DNA of 64,000 nt from Gilichinskyi gelida. Lineage in GTDB: Bacteria; Acidobacteriota; Thermoanaerobaculia; Gp7-AA8. The stretch spans positions 1 to 64,000 of the forward strand of contig JBBPII010000017.1 of the NCBI GenBank assembly GCA_038040385.1, in the 5' to 3' direction. Both the position numbers and the translations under genes were made by a program. The first letter of the stretch is position 1. Each line of letters begins with the position of its first letter. Positions 15,776 to 24,117 of this stretch are shown piece after piece. The notes beneath the pieces were generated by a model that was not told where the DNA came from, made no database searches, and was given only the letters and a program-made list of their open reading frames with translations.

Positions 15776-17950
15776 CTAATACCGCCCTCCCAGCGCGATG
15801 GAAATGCTCCGCCCCGCCGCCAGCGACGCATTCGCGTCGGGCGAGCCGGCGTAGACGCGATCCGCCAGGTTCCTGACGTACACGCGCGCTTCCAGCGGAT
15901 CGGAGAAGTGCCAGACGAATCCCGCGTCGAAGGTCGCGTAGCCCGGCCGGCGGGTTTCCACCGGCCCCGGCCGGTCGTCCTCGCCGTACAGGAACCCGTA
16001 GATGTACGCCGTGGCGCGCTTTCCCGCCCACCGCACGCCGACATGCGCGTTCGGTCCCGGAATGTCGTCGAGCGCGGCATCGTCGTCCAGCACCTCGCCG
16101 CGGGCGATGGTGGCGTTGGCCTCCAGTGAAAAATGATTCGGCAGCGGGGTGGTCAGCTCCACTTCGACGCCGCGCACCTCCGCTTCGCCGCGATTGCGGA
16201 ACCGGAAATCGTTGCCGAGGCGGAAGCGCTCCACGAGATCGCGAATCCGATAGTGATAGCCGAGGAGGGCGAGGGAGCGCTGGCCGCTGTGCCAGCGGAG
16301 CGCGCCGTCGAACTGCAGGCTGCTCTCCGGATCGAGATCGGGATTGCCGACCACGAATCCTCGGCCGCTGACTCCGCGAAAGTAGCGATCGGAGAGCGTC
16401 GGGTCGCGATATCCGCGCGAGGCCTGCAGCGTTCCAGTCAATGACGGCGCGAGCGTCGCCGCGACGCTGGCGAATCCGGAGAACGCCGTATCGCTGCGGG
16501 AGCGGTCGCCGAAGAAGCCGCCGCGGTTCTCCACCGAGACGCGGTCCACGCGGGCGCCGCCGGAGAGCACGACGCTCGAGACGACGTTGTAGTCGTAGAT
16601 GACGAAGAGTCCCGTATCGCGTTTGTACGCGTCGTCGATCGACACCTCGGATGCACGCGTCGTCGGCGTATCCGCGCTGTTGAACGACTGCACGAAGCCC
16701 GTCGCGCGCAGGTTGAAGCGGCTGTTGAAGTCGGCGCCCGCCACCAGCCGCCCCTTCGACAGGACGCGCGTGCCGGTCACTCGCAGCGAGGCATCGTTCG
16801 CATCGACGCCGGCGCTGGCGATCTGCCGCGTCGTGGTCGGGTTCGGCAGTCGCTCGCGATTCGTCGTGACGTCGTGCGAGCTGACGCCGAAGAGGACTTC
16901 GAGCGAGTCGAAGCCGCCCGACGGCGCGGTGTCCCATCCCACCGTCAGGCGCTCGGAATTCTCCTCCGGGTAATAGGTGGGGTTGACCGTGGCGTCGGCG
17001 GCCGGCGCGCCAGTGTCGCGCGCCTGGTTGAGGGCCAGCCCGACCCGAATCAGTCCTGATTTGGTCGGCCTGACGAACCGTAGCGCGCCGCCTCGGTCGG
17101 TGTACGAGGAGTTCGGAATCCGCTGCCCGTTCCCCGCTTCGCTGTCGTTGGCATCGCGGCCGTGCAGCATCGCCAGAAACGCGCCGCCGAATGCGTCGCG
17201 GGTGATCTCCACGCCGGCGGAGCGCCGGTCGACGCCCCCCGCCGACATCGAGAGCTCGTAGCGCAGCCCCGGCTGCCCGATTGCCGGATCGAGCGGGCGA
17301 GCGTGAACGATGCCGCCGAGCGCGTCGGAGCCGTACGCCACCGAGCCCGGTCCCCGCGAGACTTCGATCGAGCCGAGGGCAAAGGGATCGAGAAATGTGC
17401 CGGACGCTCCGGCGCGGCGCTCGGCGGTGACGCGCACACCGTCGAGGAGAATGAGCGTGCGGCCGCCGGCCAGTCCACGGACCACCGGGACGGCGGGCGG
17501 ACCTTCGCCGCGGATCTGAATGCCGGGCGTCCGCGCCAGCGCGTCGACCAGGTGCTCCGGGCGCCGCTCCTCGAGCTCCTCGCGACCGATGACGGAGGTG
17601 GCGGCGGCGGGCGGTGCCTCGATGTTCGGCGCGACGCCGCTGCTGACGGTGACCGTCTCGCGCAGCCCGTGCTCCAGTTGAATGGTCAGCGGGCCGCTGA
17701 CCGGAAGGGCCGTGACCGTCACGGCAGGATAGATCTCGCCGCGCGGACCGACGACGATGATCGTGAACGGCACTGAGCTGCCCGCGAAGGTGAATCGCCC
17801 TCGCGCGTCGGTGCGCGCGGAGCCCGCAAACCCCGGAATGGAAACATGACTATCGGCTGCCGGCTTGCCGTCGGGCATCAACAGCACGCCCTCCCACGCC
17901 GCCGCCCACTGCGGCGACAGCAAGAGCGCAGCAAGAATCAATGAACGCAT
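15776..17950 (-). CDS. TonB-dependent receptor (second)
   Basis: An outer-membrane receptor of about 724 aa. It has a signal peptide ending near WAAAW, a carboxypeptidase-regulatory-like domain (about 20-95), a plug with SVIGREELEERRP and VPVVRGLAGGRTLILLDGVR, and a barrel ending in ISIALGGRY. AAAGGA lies 6 nt before the ATG at 17950, which I prefer to the ATG at 17968. BtuB/FepA-like proportions suggest a small chelate or metal complex as ligand. The secreted protein at 18005 is immediately upstream on the same strand. Confidence 0.9.
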   Translation of the reverse strand: MRSLILAALLLSPQWAAAWEGVLLMPDGKPAADSHVSIPGFAGSARTDARGRFTFAGSSVPFTIIVVGPRGEIYPAVTVTALPVSGPLTIQLEHGLRETVTVSSGVAPNIEAPPAAATSVIGREELEERRPEHLVDALARTPGIQIRGEGPPAVPVVRGLAGGRTLILLDGVRVTAERRAGASGTFLDPFALGSIEVSRGPGSVAYGSDALGGIVHARPLDPAIGQPGLRYELSMSAGGVDRRSAGVEITRDAFGGAFLAMLHGRDANDSEAGNGQRIPNSSYTDRGGALRFVRPTKSGLIRVGLALNQARDTGAPAADATVNPTYYPEENSERLTVGWDTAPSGGFDSLEVLFGVSSHDVTTNRERLPNPTTTRQIASAGVDANDASLRVTGTRVLSKGRLVAGADFNSRFNLRATGFVQSFNSADTPTTRASEVSIDDAYKRDTGLFVIYDYNVVSSVVLSGGARVDRVSVENRGGFFGDRSRSDTAFSGFASVAATLAPSLTGTLQASRGYRDPTLSDRYFRGVSGRGFVVGNPDLDPESSLQFDGALRWHSGQRSLALLGYHYRIRDLVERFRLGNDFRFRNRGEAEVRGVEVELTTPLPNHFSLEANATIARGEVLDDDAALDDIPGPNAHVGVRWAGKRATAYIYGFLYGEDDRPGPVETRRPGYATFDAGFVWHFSDPLEARVYVRNLADRVYAGSPDANASLAAGRSISIALGGRY

Positions 17951-18004
17951 GATCGTTCCTTTCGCCAATCGCAGCGTGCCTGCAAGGAGCGCGTCAGGAA
18001 TGGA

Positions 18005-18607
18005 TCATTTCCGCTGAGGGACGATGCGCGGCGCGCCGCAGCGCGTGTCGACGCGCACCGCGGTCACGTCGCGAACTTCGAACGGCTGCGCGGCGCCGCT
18101 CTGCATGCGCACGCTCAGAAGCGATTGGCGCGGCCGAGTGAACGTCCGTTTTTCTTTGGCGGTCCGCACCCGATGCAGGTGTCGCACGTCGCCGACAGGC
18201 GGGCGCGTCTCGTGCGCCCACCACTCGCCCTCACGAAACTCGAGACGCGTATCGCGCGCCGCTTCGCGAATTGCGAACGGCTGGCTGGACGCGATCTCGA
18301 CCTCTTGGTCGTGGATGCCGGCGCGCAGCACGAGCACCGCCGCGCGGGAAGGGAGGTTGGGAACGGTCCACCGAAACGAACCGTTCGACGGGATGAGCTG
18401 CGGCGTGAGGCGCACGACCTCGCCGTCCTCGCGCTCCAGGAGGAACTCGAGCTCCTCCACTCCCGCCGGTACGCCCTCCCACCCCACCGTCACCACCTCT
18501 CCCGCCTTCAGCACGCGCGACGGCGCGAACAGAATGCGGGTCTCGGACGCCTGCAGCGCACCAGCCGCAAGCGCCGCGAGAATTACGACGGTGAGTCGAG
18601 ATCGCAT
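18005..18607 (-). CDS. Secreted protein of unknown function
   Basis: 200 aa with a signal peptide (MRSRLTVVILAALAAGALQA). An immunoglobulin-like segment follows (about 30-115, with VGWEGVPAGVEELEFLLERE and FRWTVPN), then a tail with one Cys near the end. It lies 54 bp upstream of the TonB receptor on the same strand, so the two may be co-transcribed. No family is recognised with confidence. Confidence 0.7.
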   Translation of the reverse strand: MRSRLTVVILAALAAGALQASETRILFAPSRVLKAGEVVTVGWEGVPAGVEELEFLLEREDGEVVRLTPQLIPSNGSFRWTVPNLPSRAAVLVLRAGIHDQEVEIASSQPFAIREAARDTRLEFREGEWWAHETRPPVGDVRHLHRVRTAKEKRTFTRPRQSLLSVRMQSGAAQPFEVRDVTAVRVDTRCGAPRIVPQRK

Positions 18608-18846
18608 CGCGGGACATGATAGACGTTCGCTGTTGGCCAGCTAGTCGGTCTAGTTTGGAGCAGAAGTCGGAACAAGTTCATCGCGGAGTGGCAGAGAATG
18701 CACCTTTCCGCGGAGGTCGCAATGAGGCACGAGGACGCAACGGCAGCCAATTTTACAAGGTTCGCGAGTGGTTCGGCGGGCTCTCGAAGGGACACCCACG
18801 TCGACGCGAAGCAGGTCGGTCACTCGCCGTCCAGTGGTCGGGCGCT
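18608..18846. other. Non-coding stretch at the left edge of a lower-G+C patch
   Basis: Short open frames exist on both strands (18616-18858 plus, 18583-18795 minus), but neither has a ribosome-binding site, a conserved motif or sensible composition. I see no promoter or repeat. Base composition drops here and stays lower to about 20.25 kb. Confidence 0.5.
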
Positions 18847-19302
18847 CTAGCCCACTGAGCCGTTGATCGAACCAAAATCTTCGGGCGGCTCTTCTAGCGG
18901 AGTGCTGTGCGGCTGATGCCCTAGCTCCATGAGGCCGAACGTATTCGGCCCCGTGCGCACGAATACCTCGCCCTTTCGAACGTAGGCTCCGAGCGCGCTC
19001 GTTACTGATAGACGAGCTTTTCGGTCGGAGTTCTTTCCCAAGCCCTTCAGAATGTCGCCGATGTGGAGGGGCTGCCGTGCGGTCAAAATGAGATCGCGCG
19101 TCTTTGCCATCGCGCCACCGGCGCGCAGAATTGCCTCTGGCCTCACCTCCGATGTGTCACGCGGTAAGCTTTTCAGCATGTCCTGCAACGCTTGGATGTA
19201 TGCCTCAGCGCCGGCCCTTTGCCGCTCAAACGCCCTCTCCTGGTCTATTAGCTCAGCCTGTCTCTTCTCGATCTTCTTCTGGATGTCTTCTCGAAGTCCC
19301 AT
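18847..19302 (-). CDS. HARE-HTH-like winged-helix protein with coiled coil
   Basis: 151 aa. Residues 3-45 are a charged coiled coil (REDIQKKIEKRQAELIDQER). Residues 70-130 form a winged helix resembling the HARE-HTH domain: LILTARQPLHIGDILKGLG, then a basic helix and VRKGEVFVRTGPNTFGLMEL. HARE-HTH domains occur in proteins tied to DNA modification and repair. GGGAG lies 6 nt before the ATG at 19302, overruling the longer frame from 19377. It is divergent from dinD and shares its regulatory region. Confidence 0.7.
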   Translation of the reverse strand: MGLREDIQKKIEKRQAELIDQERAFERQRAGAEAYIQALQDMLKSLPRDTSEVRPEAILRAGGAMAKTRDLILTARQPLHIGDILKGLGKNSDRKARLSVTSALGAYVRKGEVFVRTGPNTFGLMELGHQPHSTPLEEPPEDFGSINGSVG

Positions 19303-19332
19303 ACGATACTCCCGACGTGGTGGATGGTAACT

Positions 19333-19387
19333 GAAGTGAGTTGAAGTGTAAAGAAGTGACGGTGAAGTGACGTTCACCTGTTATACT
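19333..19387. promoter_or_regulatory. Shared dinD regulatory region: four phased GAAGTG repeats and a -10
   Basis: GAAGTG occurs at 19333, 19343, 19353 and 19364, spaced 10, 10 and 11 bp, so all copies lie on one helical face. TATACT at 19382-19387 is a good -10 for dinD, and the last repeat overlaps its -35 position. On the other strand TTTACA (19352-19347) could be the -35 of the winged-helix gene. No LexA box of the E. coli type is seen. Confidence 0.6.
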
Positions 19388-19410
19388 CATGCGCTTCGAG
19401 GGCATTCCCG

Positions 19411-20232
19411 ATGAGTGACATCACGAAAAGAGACCAGCCAAACGCGGGAGGCATCTTTGACGAGATCAGGCGCGTGAACGGGGCTGGCGTTGAGTACTGG
19501 ATGGCGCGCGATCTTCAGCAATACCTAGGCTATGACACTTGGCAGAACTTCGACAACGCAATCAAGAGAGCGATGGAGGCATGCGAAGGATCGGGCATCC
19601 AGCCATCACATCAATTCAGTGAAACCACTAGGTTGATGGCAAGCGGCAAGGGCGCGCAACGCGAGGCAAAAGACTATTTCCTTTCGCGTTATGCCTGCTA
19701 TCTGATCGCGATGAACGCCGAACCCTCGAAAGCTAAGGTGGCGCTGGCTCAGTCCTACTTCGCAGTACAGACACGACGGCAGGAGATCGCCGACGCGACG
19801 ACGGAAGACGAGAAACGTCTCGAAATCCGTGAGCGGGTACGTGAATCAAGTACGGCGCTCAACAGCACAGCGAGCCGCGCCGGCGTTACTCACTTCCCCT
19901 TTTTCCACGATGCTGGCTATCGCGGGATGTACAACGCCGGACAGGGCGCTGTGAAGAAGATGAAGGGCATCAAGCCTAACGAAGACTTCCTCGATTGCAT
20001 CGGGCCGCTGGAGCTTGCCGCAAACGAGTTCCGCATTCGGCTCACGGAGGAAAAACTTCGCGTCGGTCAGCTAAAAGGGCAGCGGGCAGCGGAAGACACG
20101 CATCGTGATGTGGGCAGGAAAGTGCGCAAAACAGTGGACGAAGAAATCGGTCGCCCACCGGAGAGGCTGCCGCGCGCCGAGTCAATCAAGCAGATCGAAA
20201 GGCGGAAGCGCAAAGGGTTAAAGGACAAGTAA
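19411..20232 (+). CDS. dinD: DNA damage-inducible protein D
   Basis: 273 aa, the normal length for DinD. The N-terminal half carries the family's Bro-N-like features: EYWMARDLQQYLGYDTWQNF, the pattern KDYFLSRYACYLIAMNAEPS and the helix ALAQSYFAVQTRRQE. In E. coli, DinD is SOS-induced and antagonises RecA filaments; the same role here is inference. GAGGG lies 8 nt before the ATG. The gene is lower in G+C than its surroundings and paired head to head with a winged-helix protein, which suggests acquisition as a unit. Confidence 0.88.
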   Translation: MSDITKRDQPNAGGIFDEIRRVNGAGVEYWMARDLQQYLGYDTWQNFDNAIKRAMEACEGSGIQPSHQFSETTRLMASGKGAQREAKDYFLSRYACYLIAMNAEPSKAKVALAQSYFAVQTRRQEIADATTEDEKRLEIRERVRESSTALNSTASRAGVTHFPFFHDAGYRGMYNAGQGAVKKMKGIKPNEDFLDCIGPLELAANEFRIRLTEEKLRVGQLKGQRAAEDTHRDVGRKVRKTVDEEIGRPPERLPRAESIKQIERRKRKGLKDK

Positions 20233-20352
20233 CCTACTTCGCCCATCACGCAACGGCTGCCTTCTTCGCGATCTCCGAGCGCTTCCTCCCGCTCAACTTC
20301 TCGCTCGCCCCACGCCGCCGACTCCCGTTGGCCGAAGAGGTCCGAAGAACGG

Positions 20353-20976
20353 CTAACGGCCAACAGCGAACGCTCGATGGAGCTTCGTCCGCGCATAGGC
20401 CCAGGTGACGAGCGCGGCAATACCGACGGATGCGACGACGTCGCTGAGGTAGTGGTCGTTCAGCAGCACGCGAGCGACGGAGATCGCGACCGGCAGCGGG
20501 AGCAGAATCCAGCGGGCGCGCGGAAAGAGCAGCGCGAGCGGGAAATAGAGTCCCCAGAAGTGCACGGCGTGCCCGGACGGCATCGCACCGCCACCGGCGA
20601 AGAACGCGTCGTGCCAGCCCGCGGCCTCGGCCTCGAACGGCCGCAGGCGTCCGAAAACGTTCTTCAGCACGCCGGCAACCAGGCGCGCGGTGAAGTGCGT
20701 AAGCCCGATGAACAGCAACGGCAGGCCCGCAGCGCGCCAGCGGCGCATGGCATACGCGACGACTCCCGCCCCGATGAGCGCCGCGCCGAGCGCGAACTTC
20801 GACAGCGTCATGCCGAACGCGATTTCCATCGCCGCGGTGAATGCGTGGTTCCATGCGGCGCCGTTCGAGGGTGGTATGCCGATCAGGCGCGCGAGCGGAA
20901 CGTCGATGACGAAAACGGAAACGACGGTGAATGCGAGCGTGACGAGAGCGACGAGCAACAGTGGGCGTGAGGACAC
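20353..20976 (-). CDS. PAP2-family membrane phosphatase
   Basis: 207 aa with about six hydrophobic segments. The three phosphatase motifs are present: KNVFGRLRP (KX6RP), PSGHAVHFWG (PSGH) and ARVLLNDHYLSDVV (SRX5HX3D, with Ala for Ser). Likely dephosphorylates a lipid phosphate such as undecaprenyl pyrophosphate or phosphatidic acid in the inner membrane. The start is GTG at 20976. The 120 bp between this gene and dinD carry no gene. Confidence 0.85.
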   Translation of the reverse strand: MSSRPLLLVALVTLAFTVVSVFVIDVPLARLIGIPPSNGAAWNHAFTAAMEIAFGMTLSKFALGAALIGAGVVAYAMRRWRAAGLPLLFIGLTHFTARLVAGVLKNVFGRLRPFEAEAAGWHDAFFAGGGAMPSGHAVHFWGLYFPLALLFPRARWILLPLPVAISVARVLLNDHYLSDVVASVGIAALVTWAYARTKLHRAFAVGR

Positions 20977-21008
20977 GCGTCATTCCTACGACGCGCGACG
21001 CCGAAGGT

Positions 21009-22076
21009 TCACGCGAGCAAGTGCACGTCCCCGAACTCGTGCCACAGATAGCCGCGCTCCAGCGCCTCGGCGTACGCCGTCTCGATCGTCGCCCGCCCGG
21101 CGATGGCTTCCAGCATGGCCAGGTGTGTGGCGCGCGGCTCGTGCAAGCCGGTCAGCAGGCCGTCCACGACGCGGACGCCGCGCTCGGGCGTGATCACCAT
21201 CTCCGTCCAACCGCGCGAGGCGACGACATCGCCGTGCGCGTCGACGCTCGACTCCAGCGCGCGAACCACCGTCGTCCCCACGGCAATCACCCGCCCGCCG
21301 CGCGCTTTCGCCGCGCGCACCTTCTCCGCCGTCCGCAGCGGCACCTCGTACCACTCCTCGTACGGCCGCTCGTGCGTCTCGAGGCTGGCCACGCCGGTGT
21401 GCAGGACGAGCTTTGCCAGTTGCACGCCGCTCTTGCGGAGGCAGGCCAGCATCGGCCGCGTGAACGCGCGACCCGCCGACGGCATCTCCGCCGACCCTTC
21501 GCTCCGCGCGTAGACCGTCTGGTACGCGCTGATGGGGAACGGGCGCGGGATATACGAGTACGCGATCGGCCGACCCCAGCGGCGGAGGTAGTCGGCAACC
21601 GGCAGGTCGAGCTCGAGCTGCGCGATCCAGAGGCGCCGCGAGTCGCGGTACGGCGCGAGCAGCGTGGCGCGGCCGCCGCCCGGCAGGACGAGCGTCTCGC
21701 CGGCCACGGCCCTCACCCCGCCTTCGGCGACCCTCTCCCGCTCGGCGGGAGAGGGTGGCGCGAAGCGCCGGGTGAGGGCAACACGCGGCTCGACCACGGC
21801 GAGCCCGCCCGGCAGCGGCGTGGACCAGTGCAGGTCGATGGCGTCGCCATTGCCGCGGATCGCCGTCAACGCGGCGGGGAGCGTGGCCGAGGTGTTGAGG
21901 ACGAGGAGGTCGCCGGGGCGGAGGAATCGCGGGAGGTCGCGAAAGTGCGCATGCGACATCGCGCCGGTGGCGAGGTCGGAGACCATCATCCGCACGTCGT
22001 CGCGGCCACTGCCGCGCAGCTCGGCCGGCTCGCGCGCCTCGAGCTGCGGCGGAAGGGTGAAGTCGAGTGCGGTCAT
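21009..22076 (-). CDS. queA: QueA-like S-adenosylmethionine:tRNA ribosyltransferase-isomerase
   Basis: 355 aa, the usual QueA size. It transfers and isomerises the ribosyl part of SAM onto 7-aminomethyl-7-deazaguanine in tRNA to make epoxyqueuosine. Recognisable blocks are LRPGDLLVLNTSATLPA, LHTGVASLETHERPYEEWYE and RVIAVGTTVVRALES. Residues about 100-123 (TRRFAPPSPAERERVAEGG and flanks) come from a palindromic repeat of 69 bp inserted in frame. The ATG at 22076 overlaps the SDR stop (ATGA), so the two are co-translated. It is more divergent than housekeeping QueA, so a variant role is possible. Confidence 0.85.
   Translation of the reverse strand: MTALDFTLPPQLEAREPAELRGSGRDDVRMMVSDLATGAMSHAHFRDLPRFLRPGDLLVLNTSATLPAALTAIRGNGDAIDLHWSTPLPGGLAVVEPRVALTRRFAPPSPAERERVAEGGVRAVAGETLVLPGGGRATLLAPYRDSRRLWIAQLELDLPVADYLRRWGRPIAYSYIPRPFPISAYQTVYARSEGSAEMPSAGRAFTRPMLACLRKSGVQLAKLVLHTGVASLETHERPYEEWYEVPLRTAEKVRAAKARGGRVIAVGTTVVRALESSVDAHGDVVASRGWTEMVITPERGVRVVDGLLTGLHEPRATHLAMLEAIAGRATIETAYAEALERGYLWHEFGDVHLLA
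21710..21778. repeat. CCCTCACCC...GGGTGAGGG palindrome inserted in queA
   Basis: Outer arms CCCTCACCC/GGGTGAGGG and an inner stem ACCCTCTCCCGC/GCGGGAGAGGGT match the family at 7871-7985. The element is 69 bp, a multiple of three, and leaves the queA frame open. Confidence 0.85.
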
Positions 22077-22696
22077 GCCACCGCCTCCAGGATCCGTGGC
22101 GCCGCTTCGTCCGCCGACGGCAGGTGTGACAGATCGACGCCCGGCTCCGCCAGGGCGTGCATCTCCGTATTCATGTCGCCCGGATCGATGACCAGCACCC
22201 GCATGTCCGGCATCTCCGCGGCGAGGGTGCGTGAGACGTGCTCCAACGCCGCCTTGCTGGCGCCGTAGCCGCCCCAGCGCGGATAGGCGTTCGCCGCGGC
22301 ATCGGAGCTGATGTTGATTACGGTCTTCGGGCGCAGCAGTTGGATGAGGTGAAGCGGCGCGACGACGTTGACGCGGAAGACGCGCTCCAGCGACTGCCAT
22401 GGATGCTCAACTAGCGGAGCCATGACGCCCAGCTCCGAGGCGTTGTTGACGAGGACGTCGACCCGTCCGAACCGCTCGACCGCCCGCGCCGCGATCGTCT
22501 CCGCGACCTCGGACACATCGCCCGCCACGGCGACCACCTGCGTGAAACCGGCCAGCTCGCGCGCCGCCCGCCGCAGCTCTTCCTCCCCGCGCGCATTGAT
22601 GACCAGAGGATGCCCGCGCCGGGCCAGCAGCTTCGCCAGCGCGAAGCCGAGTCCCTTCGAGGCGCCGGTGATGAGAACGACGTCATGTGGATTCAT
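22073..22696 (-). CDS. Short-chain dehydrogenase/reductase
   Basis: An SDR of about 207 aa. The cofactor motif is TGASKGLGFALAKLLARRG, followed by DVLVNNAS, the catalytic Ser in INISSDAAA, and YGASK (Tyr and Lys). It lacks some C-terminal length compared with 240-260-aa SDRs. ATGs lie at 22696 and 22705; the choice is uncertain because GGGGAG lies just 1 nt before 22696. Its stop overlaps the queA start. The substrate is unknown; its pairing with queA is not a known pathway link. Confidence 0.85.
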   Translation of the reverse strand: MNPHDVVLITGASKGLGFALAKLLARRGHPLVINARGEEELRRAARELAGFTQVVAVAGDVSEVAETIAARAVERFGRVDVLVNNASELGVMAPLVEHPWQSLERVFRVNVVAPLHLIQLLRPKTVINISSDAAANAYPRWGGYGASKAALEHVSRTLAAEMPDMRVLVIDPGDMNTEMHALAEPGVDLSHLPSADEAAPRILEAVA

Positions 22697-22777
22697 GCTC
22701 CCCATGATCGGCTCGCGCGTCGCGCCGCACATCGGGCGGATGGGCGGGTGGGGAGCTGTACGGAAGGACAGGATCTT

Positions 22778-22879
22778 GGAGTGCGGGCGTCTCGCCCGCA
22801 TCGATCGGGCGTCCTCGCCCGATCGCGTACCGGCGCCGGCCGAGACGGCCGTCGCGGGCGGGCGAGACGCCCGCACTCC
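22778..22879. repeat. GGAGTGCGGGCGTCTCGCCCGC palindromic repeat, copy 1
   Basis: A long inverted repeat with GGAGTGCGGGCGTCTCGCCC at the left end and GGGCGAGACGCCCGCACTCC at the right. Internal hairpins (CGGGCG..CGCCCG) lie between. It occupies the gap between the nucleotidyltransferase/lipoprotein locus and the SDR gene. A second copy is at 46629-46735. Confidence 0.85.
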
Positions 22880-22895
22880 GTCAGGTCAGTGCGCG

Positions 22896-23053
22896 CTAGC
22901 TGAAAACCGGATCGCGCCGGCCGCCGCCGGCATCGATGAGGACCAGCTTCGAGTAATTCGCCGAGATCGGCGTCGCCGGGTCCTGCGTCATCGCCTGCAA
23001 GAGCTCGCGAACACGACGAGGACGATGGAGAGAATGGCCGGGATACGCTTCAT
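22896..23053 (-). pseudogene. Truncated or frameshifted small lipoprotein
   Basis: ATG 23053 directly follows the nucleotidyltransferase stop (TGAATG) and encodes MKRIPAILSIVLVVFASSC, a lipoprotein signal with lipobox FASSC. The frame stops two codons later. A shifted frame continues with DPATPISANYSKLVLIDAGG to a stop at 22896. The most economical reading is a short lipoprotein gene broken by one frameshift. It could also be a signal-peptide remnant. Confidence 0.4.
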
Positions 23054-23524
23054 TCAATGGCGCTCCTTCCAGTAGTCGCGAAAAGCCATCAGCCGCGGAA
23101 GCGACTCCCGGTCCTTGACCCGGTTCGCCGCGACCTTGCTGGCGATGATGTCGTCCGGGTGGCAGACGGGAAACCCTTCGACGTCGACGCGCCGCCGCCA
23201 AGCGTCGCTGAATCGCTCGATGCCGTCAGCTGCGAAGACCAGGTCGAGATCGAACGGTCCGCTCCTGAGCTCTATGAAGTCCCCTCCGCGAAGGATCTCC
23301 TTTCTCTGGACTCCGGTCAGCTCGAAGCCGAGCTCGCGGAGGGCGTTTACGATCGCCGCGCGGTTTCCCGCGGCCTTATCGGCAAACACGTGAGCTGTCT
23401 GGGTGGTGTCGGGTAATCCGAGGAGGATGGCGCCCGAATTGCCGATGAATAGATAGCGCACGCCGTAACGGTCGAACGCGTCGCGAATCTCCTCGGCCTG
23501 GGCGTATTCGAAGCGGTGCGGCAC
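23054..23524 (-). CDS. Nucleotidyltransferase-fold protein with altered active site
   Basis: 156 aa, similar in layout to small nucleotidyltransferase-fold proteins of the MNT/AbiEii type: YLFIGNSGAILLGLPDTTQ, then GPFDLDLVFAADGIERF and FPVCHPDDIIASKVAANR. In relatives I recall, the first block reads TTQDADLF and supplies metal-binding Asp residues; here it is TTQTAHVF, with neither Asp. It may be inactive or act through another site. The start is GTG 23524. No HEPN-type partner is adjacent. Confidence 0.65.
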   Translation of the reverse strand: MPHRFEYAQAEEIRDAFDRYGVRYLFIGNSGAILLGLPDTTQTAHVFADKAAGNRAAIVNALRELGFELTGVQRKEILRGGDFIELRSGPFDLDLVFAADGIERFSDAWRRRVDVEGFPVCHPDDIIASKVAANRVKDRESLPRLMAFRDYWKERH

Positions 23525-23535
23525 GTGAAGCGAGC

Positions 23536-24117
23536 CTAAATCAAATGCCGCTCCTTCGCCACCGCCACCGCCTGCGCGCGGTTCTCGGCGCCGAGCTTGT
23601 TGAAGATGGCGGTGACGTGGAACTTCGCGGTGCGCTCGCTGATGCGGAGGGCGGCGCCGATCTCCTTGTTCGACTTACCGGCAGCCAGGAGGCGGAGCAC
23701 TTCGCGCTCGCGGGGAGTGAGGCGCTGCCGCGGCGCGAGCACGCGCGAGGTGATGCGCGAGTCGAGCACCGACTCGCCGCGGGCCACGGCGGCGATGGCG
23801 CGCTCGATGTCGTCGAGCGGCGCACCTTTGAGCAGGTAGCCCTTCGCGCCGGCGGCGAGCGCGCGGTCGATGTCCTCGTCCGTGGCGTATGCGGTGAGCA
23901 CGAGCACCGGCGCGCTGAAGCGCGAGATTGCGTCGAGTCCCGGCAATCCAGGCAGCTCCAGGTCGAGGATCACCACCTCCGCGTTCAGCCGCGACGCCAA
24001 CGCCTCCTCGGCCGACGCGAACACGCCGGCCACCTCGATGCCGCCCTTGCCGTCCAGCGCGGCGACGAGGCCTTCGCGCACCACGGGGTGATCGTCGACG
24101 ATGGCAACGCGCGTCAT
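23536..24117 (-). CDS. NarL/LuxR-type response regulator
   Basis: 193 aa. The receiver (1-115) has IVDDHPVVREGL, the phosphoacceptor in VVILDLELPGLPGLD, and the Lys in GYLLKGAP. The LuxR-type HTH (about 130-190) carries LTPREREVLRLLAAGKSNKEIG and ISERTAKFHVTAIFNKLG. The ATG at 24117 overlaps the upstream hydrolase stop (ATGA). It is the output of the histidine kinase at 24722, with a hydrolase gene encoded between them. Confidence 0.92.
   Translation of the reverse strand: MTRVAIVDDHPVVREGLVAALDGKGGIEVAGVFASAEEALASRLNAEVVILDLELPGLPGLDAISRFSAPVLVLTAYATDEDIDRALAAGAKGYLLKGAPLDDIERAIAAVARGESVLDSRITSRVLAPRQRLTPREREVLRLLAAGKSNKEIGAALRISERTAKFHVTAIFNKLGAENRAQAVAVAKERHLI

Noticed and set aside
18616..18858. 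80-aa plus-strand and 70-aa minus-strand frames left of the winged-helix gene
   Set aside because: No ribosome-binding site, conserved motif or plausible composition on either strand.
19371..19400. LexA (SOS) box upstream of dinD
   Set aside because: I looked for CTGT-N8-ACAG and GAAC-N4-GTTC forms; CTGTTATACT lacks the second half, so no SOS box can be claimed.
20233..20352. Minus-strand tail ending GRKRSEIAKKAAVA after dinD
   Set aside because: Resembles the C-terminus of small basic proteins, but there is no start or upstream portion; at most a remnant too short to annotate.
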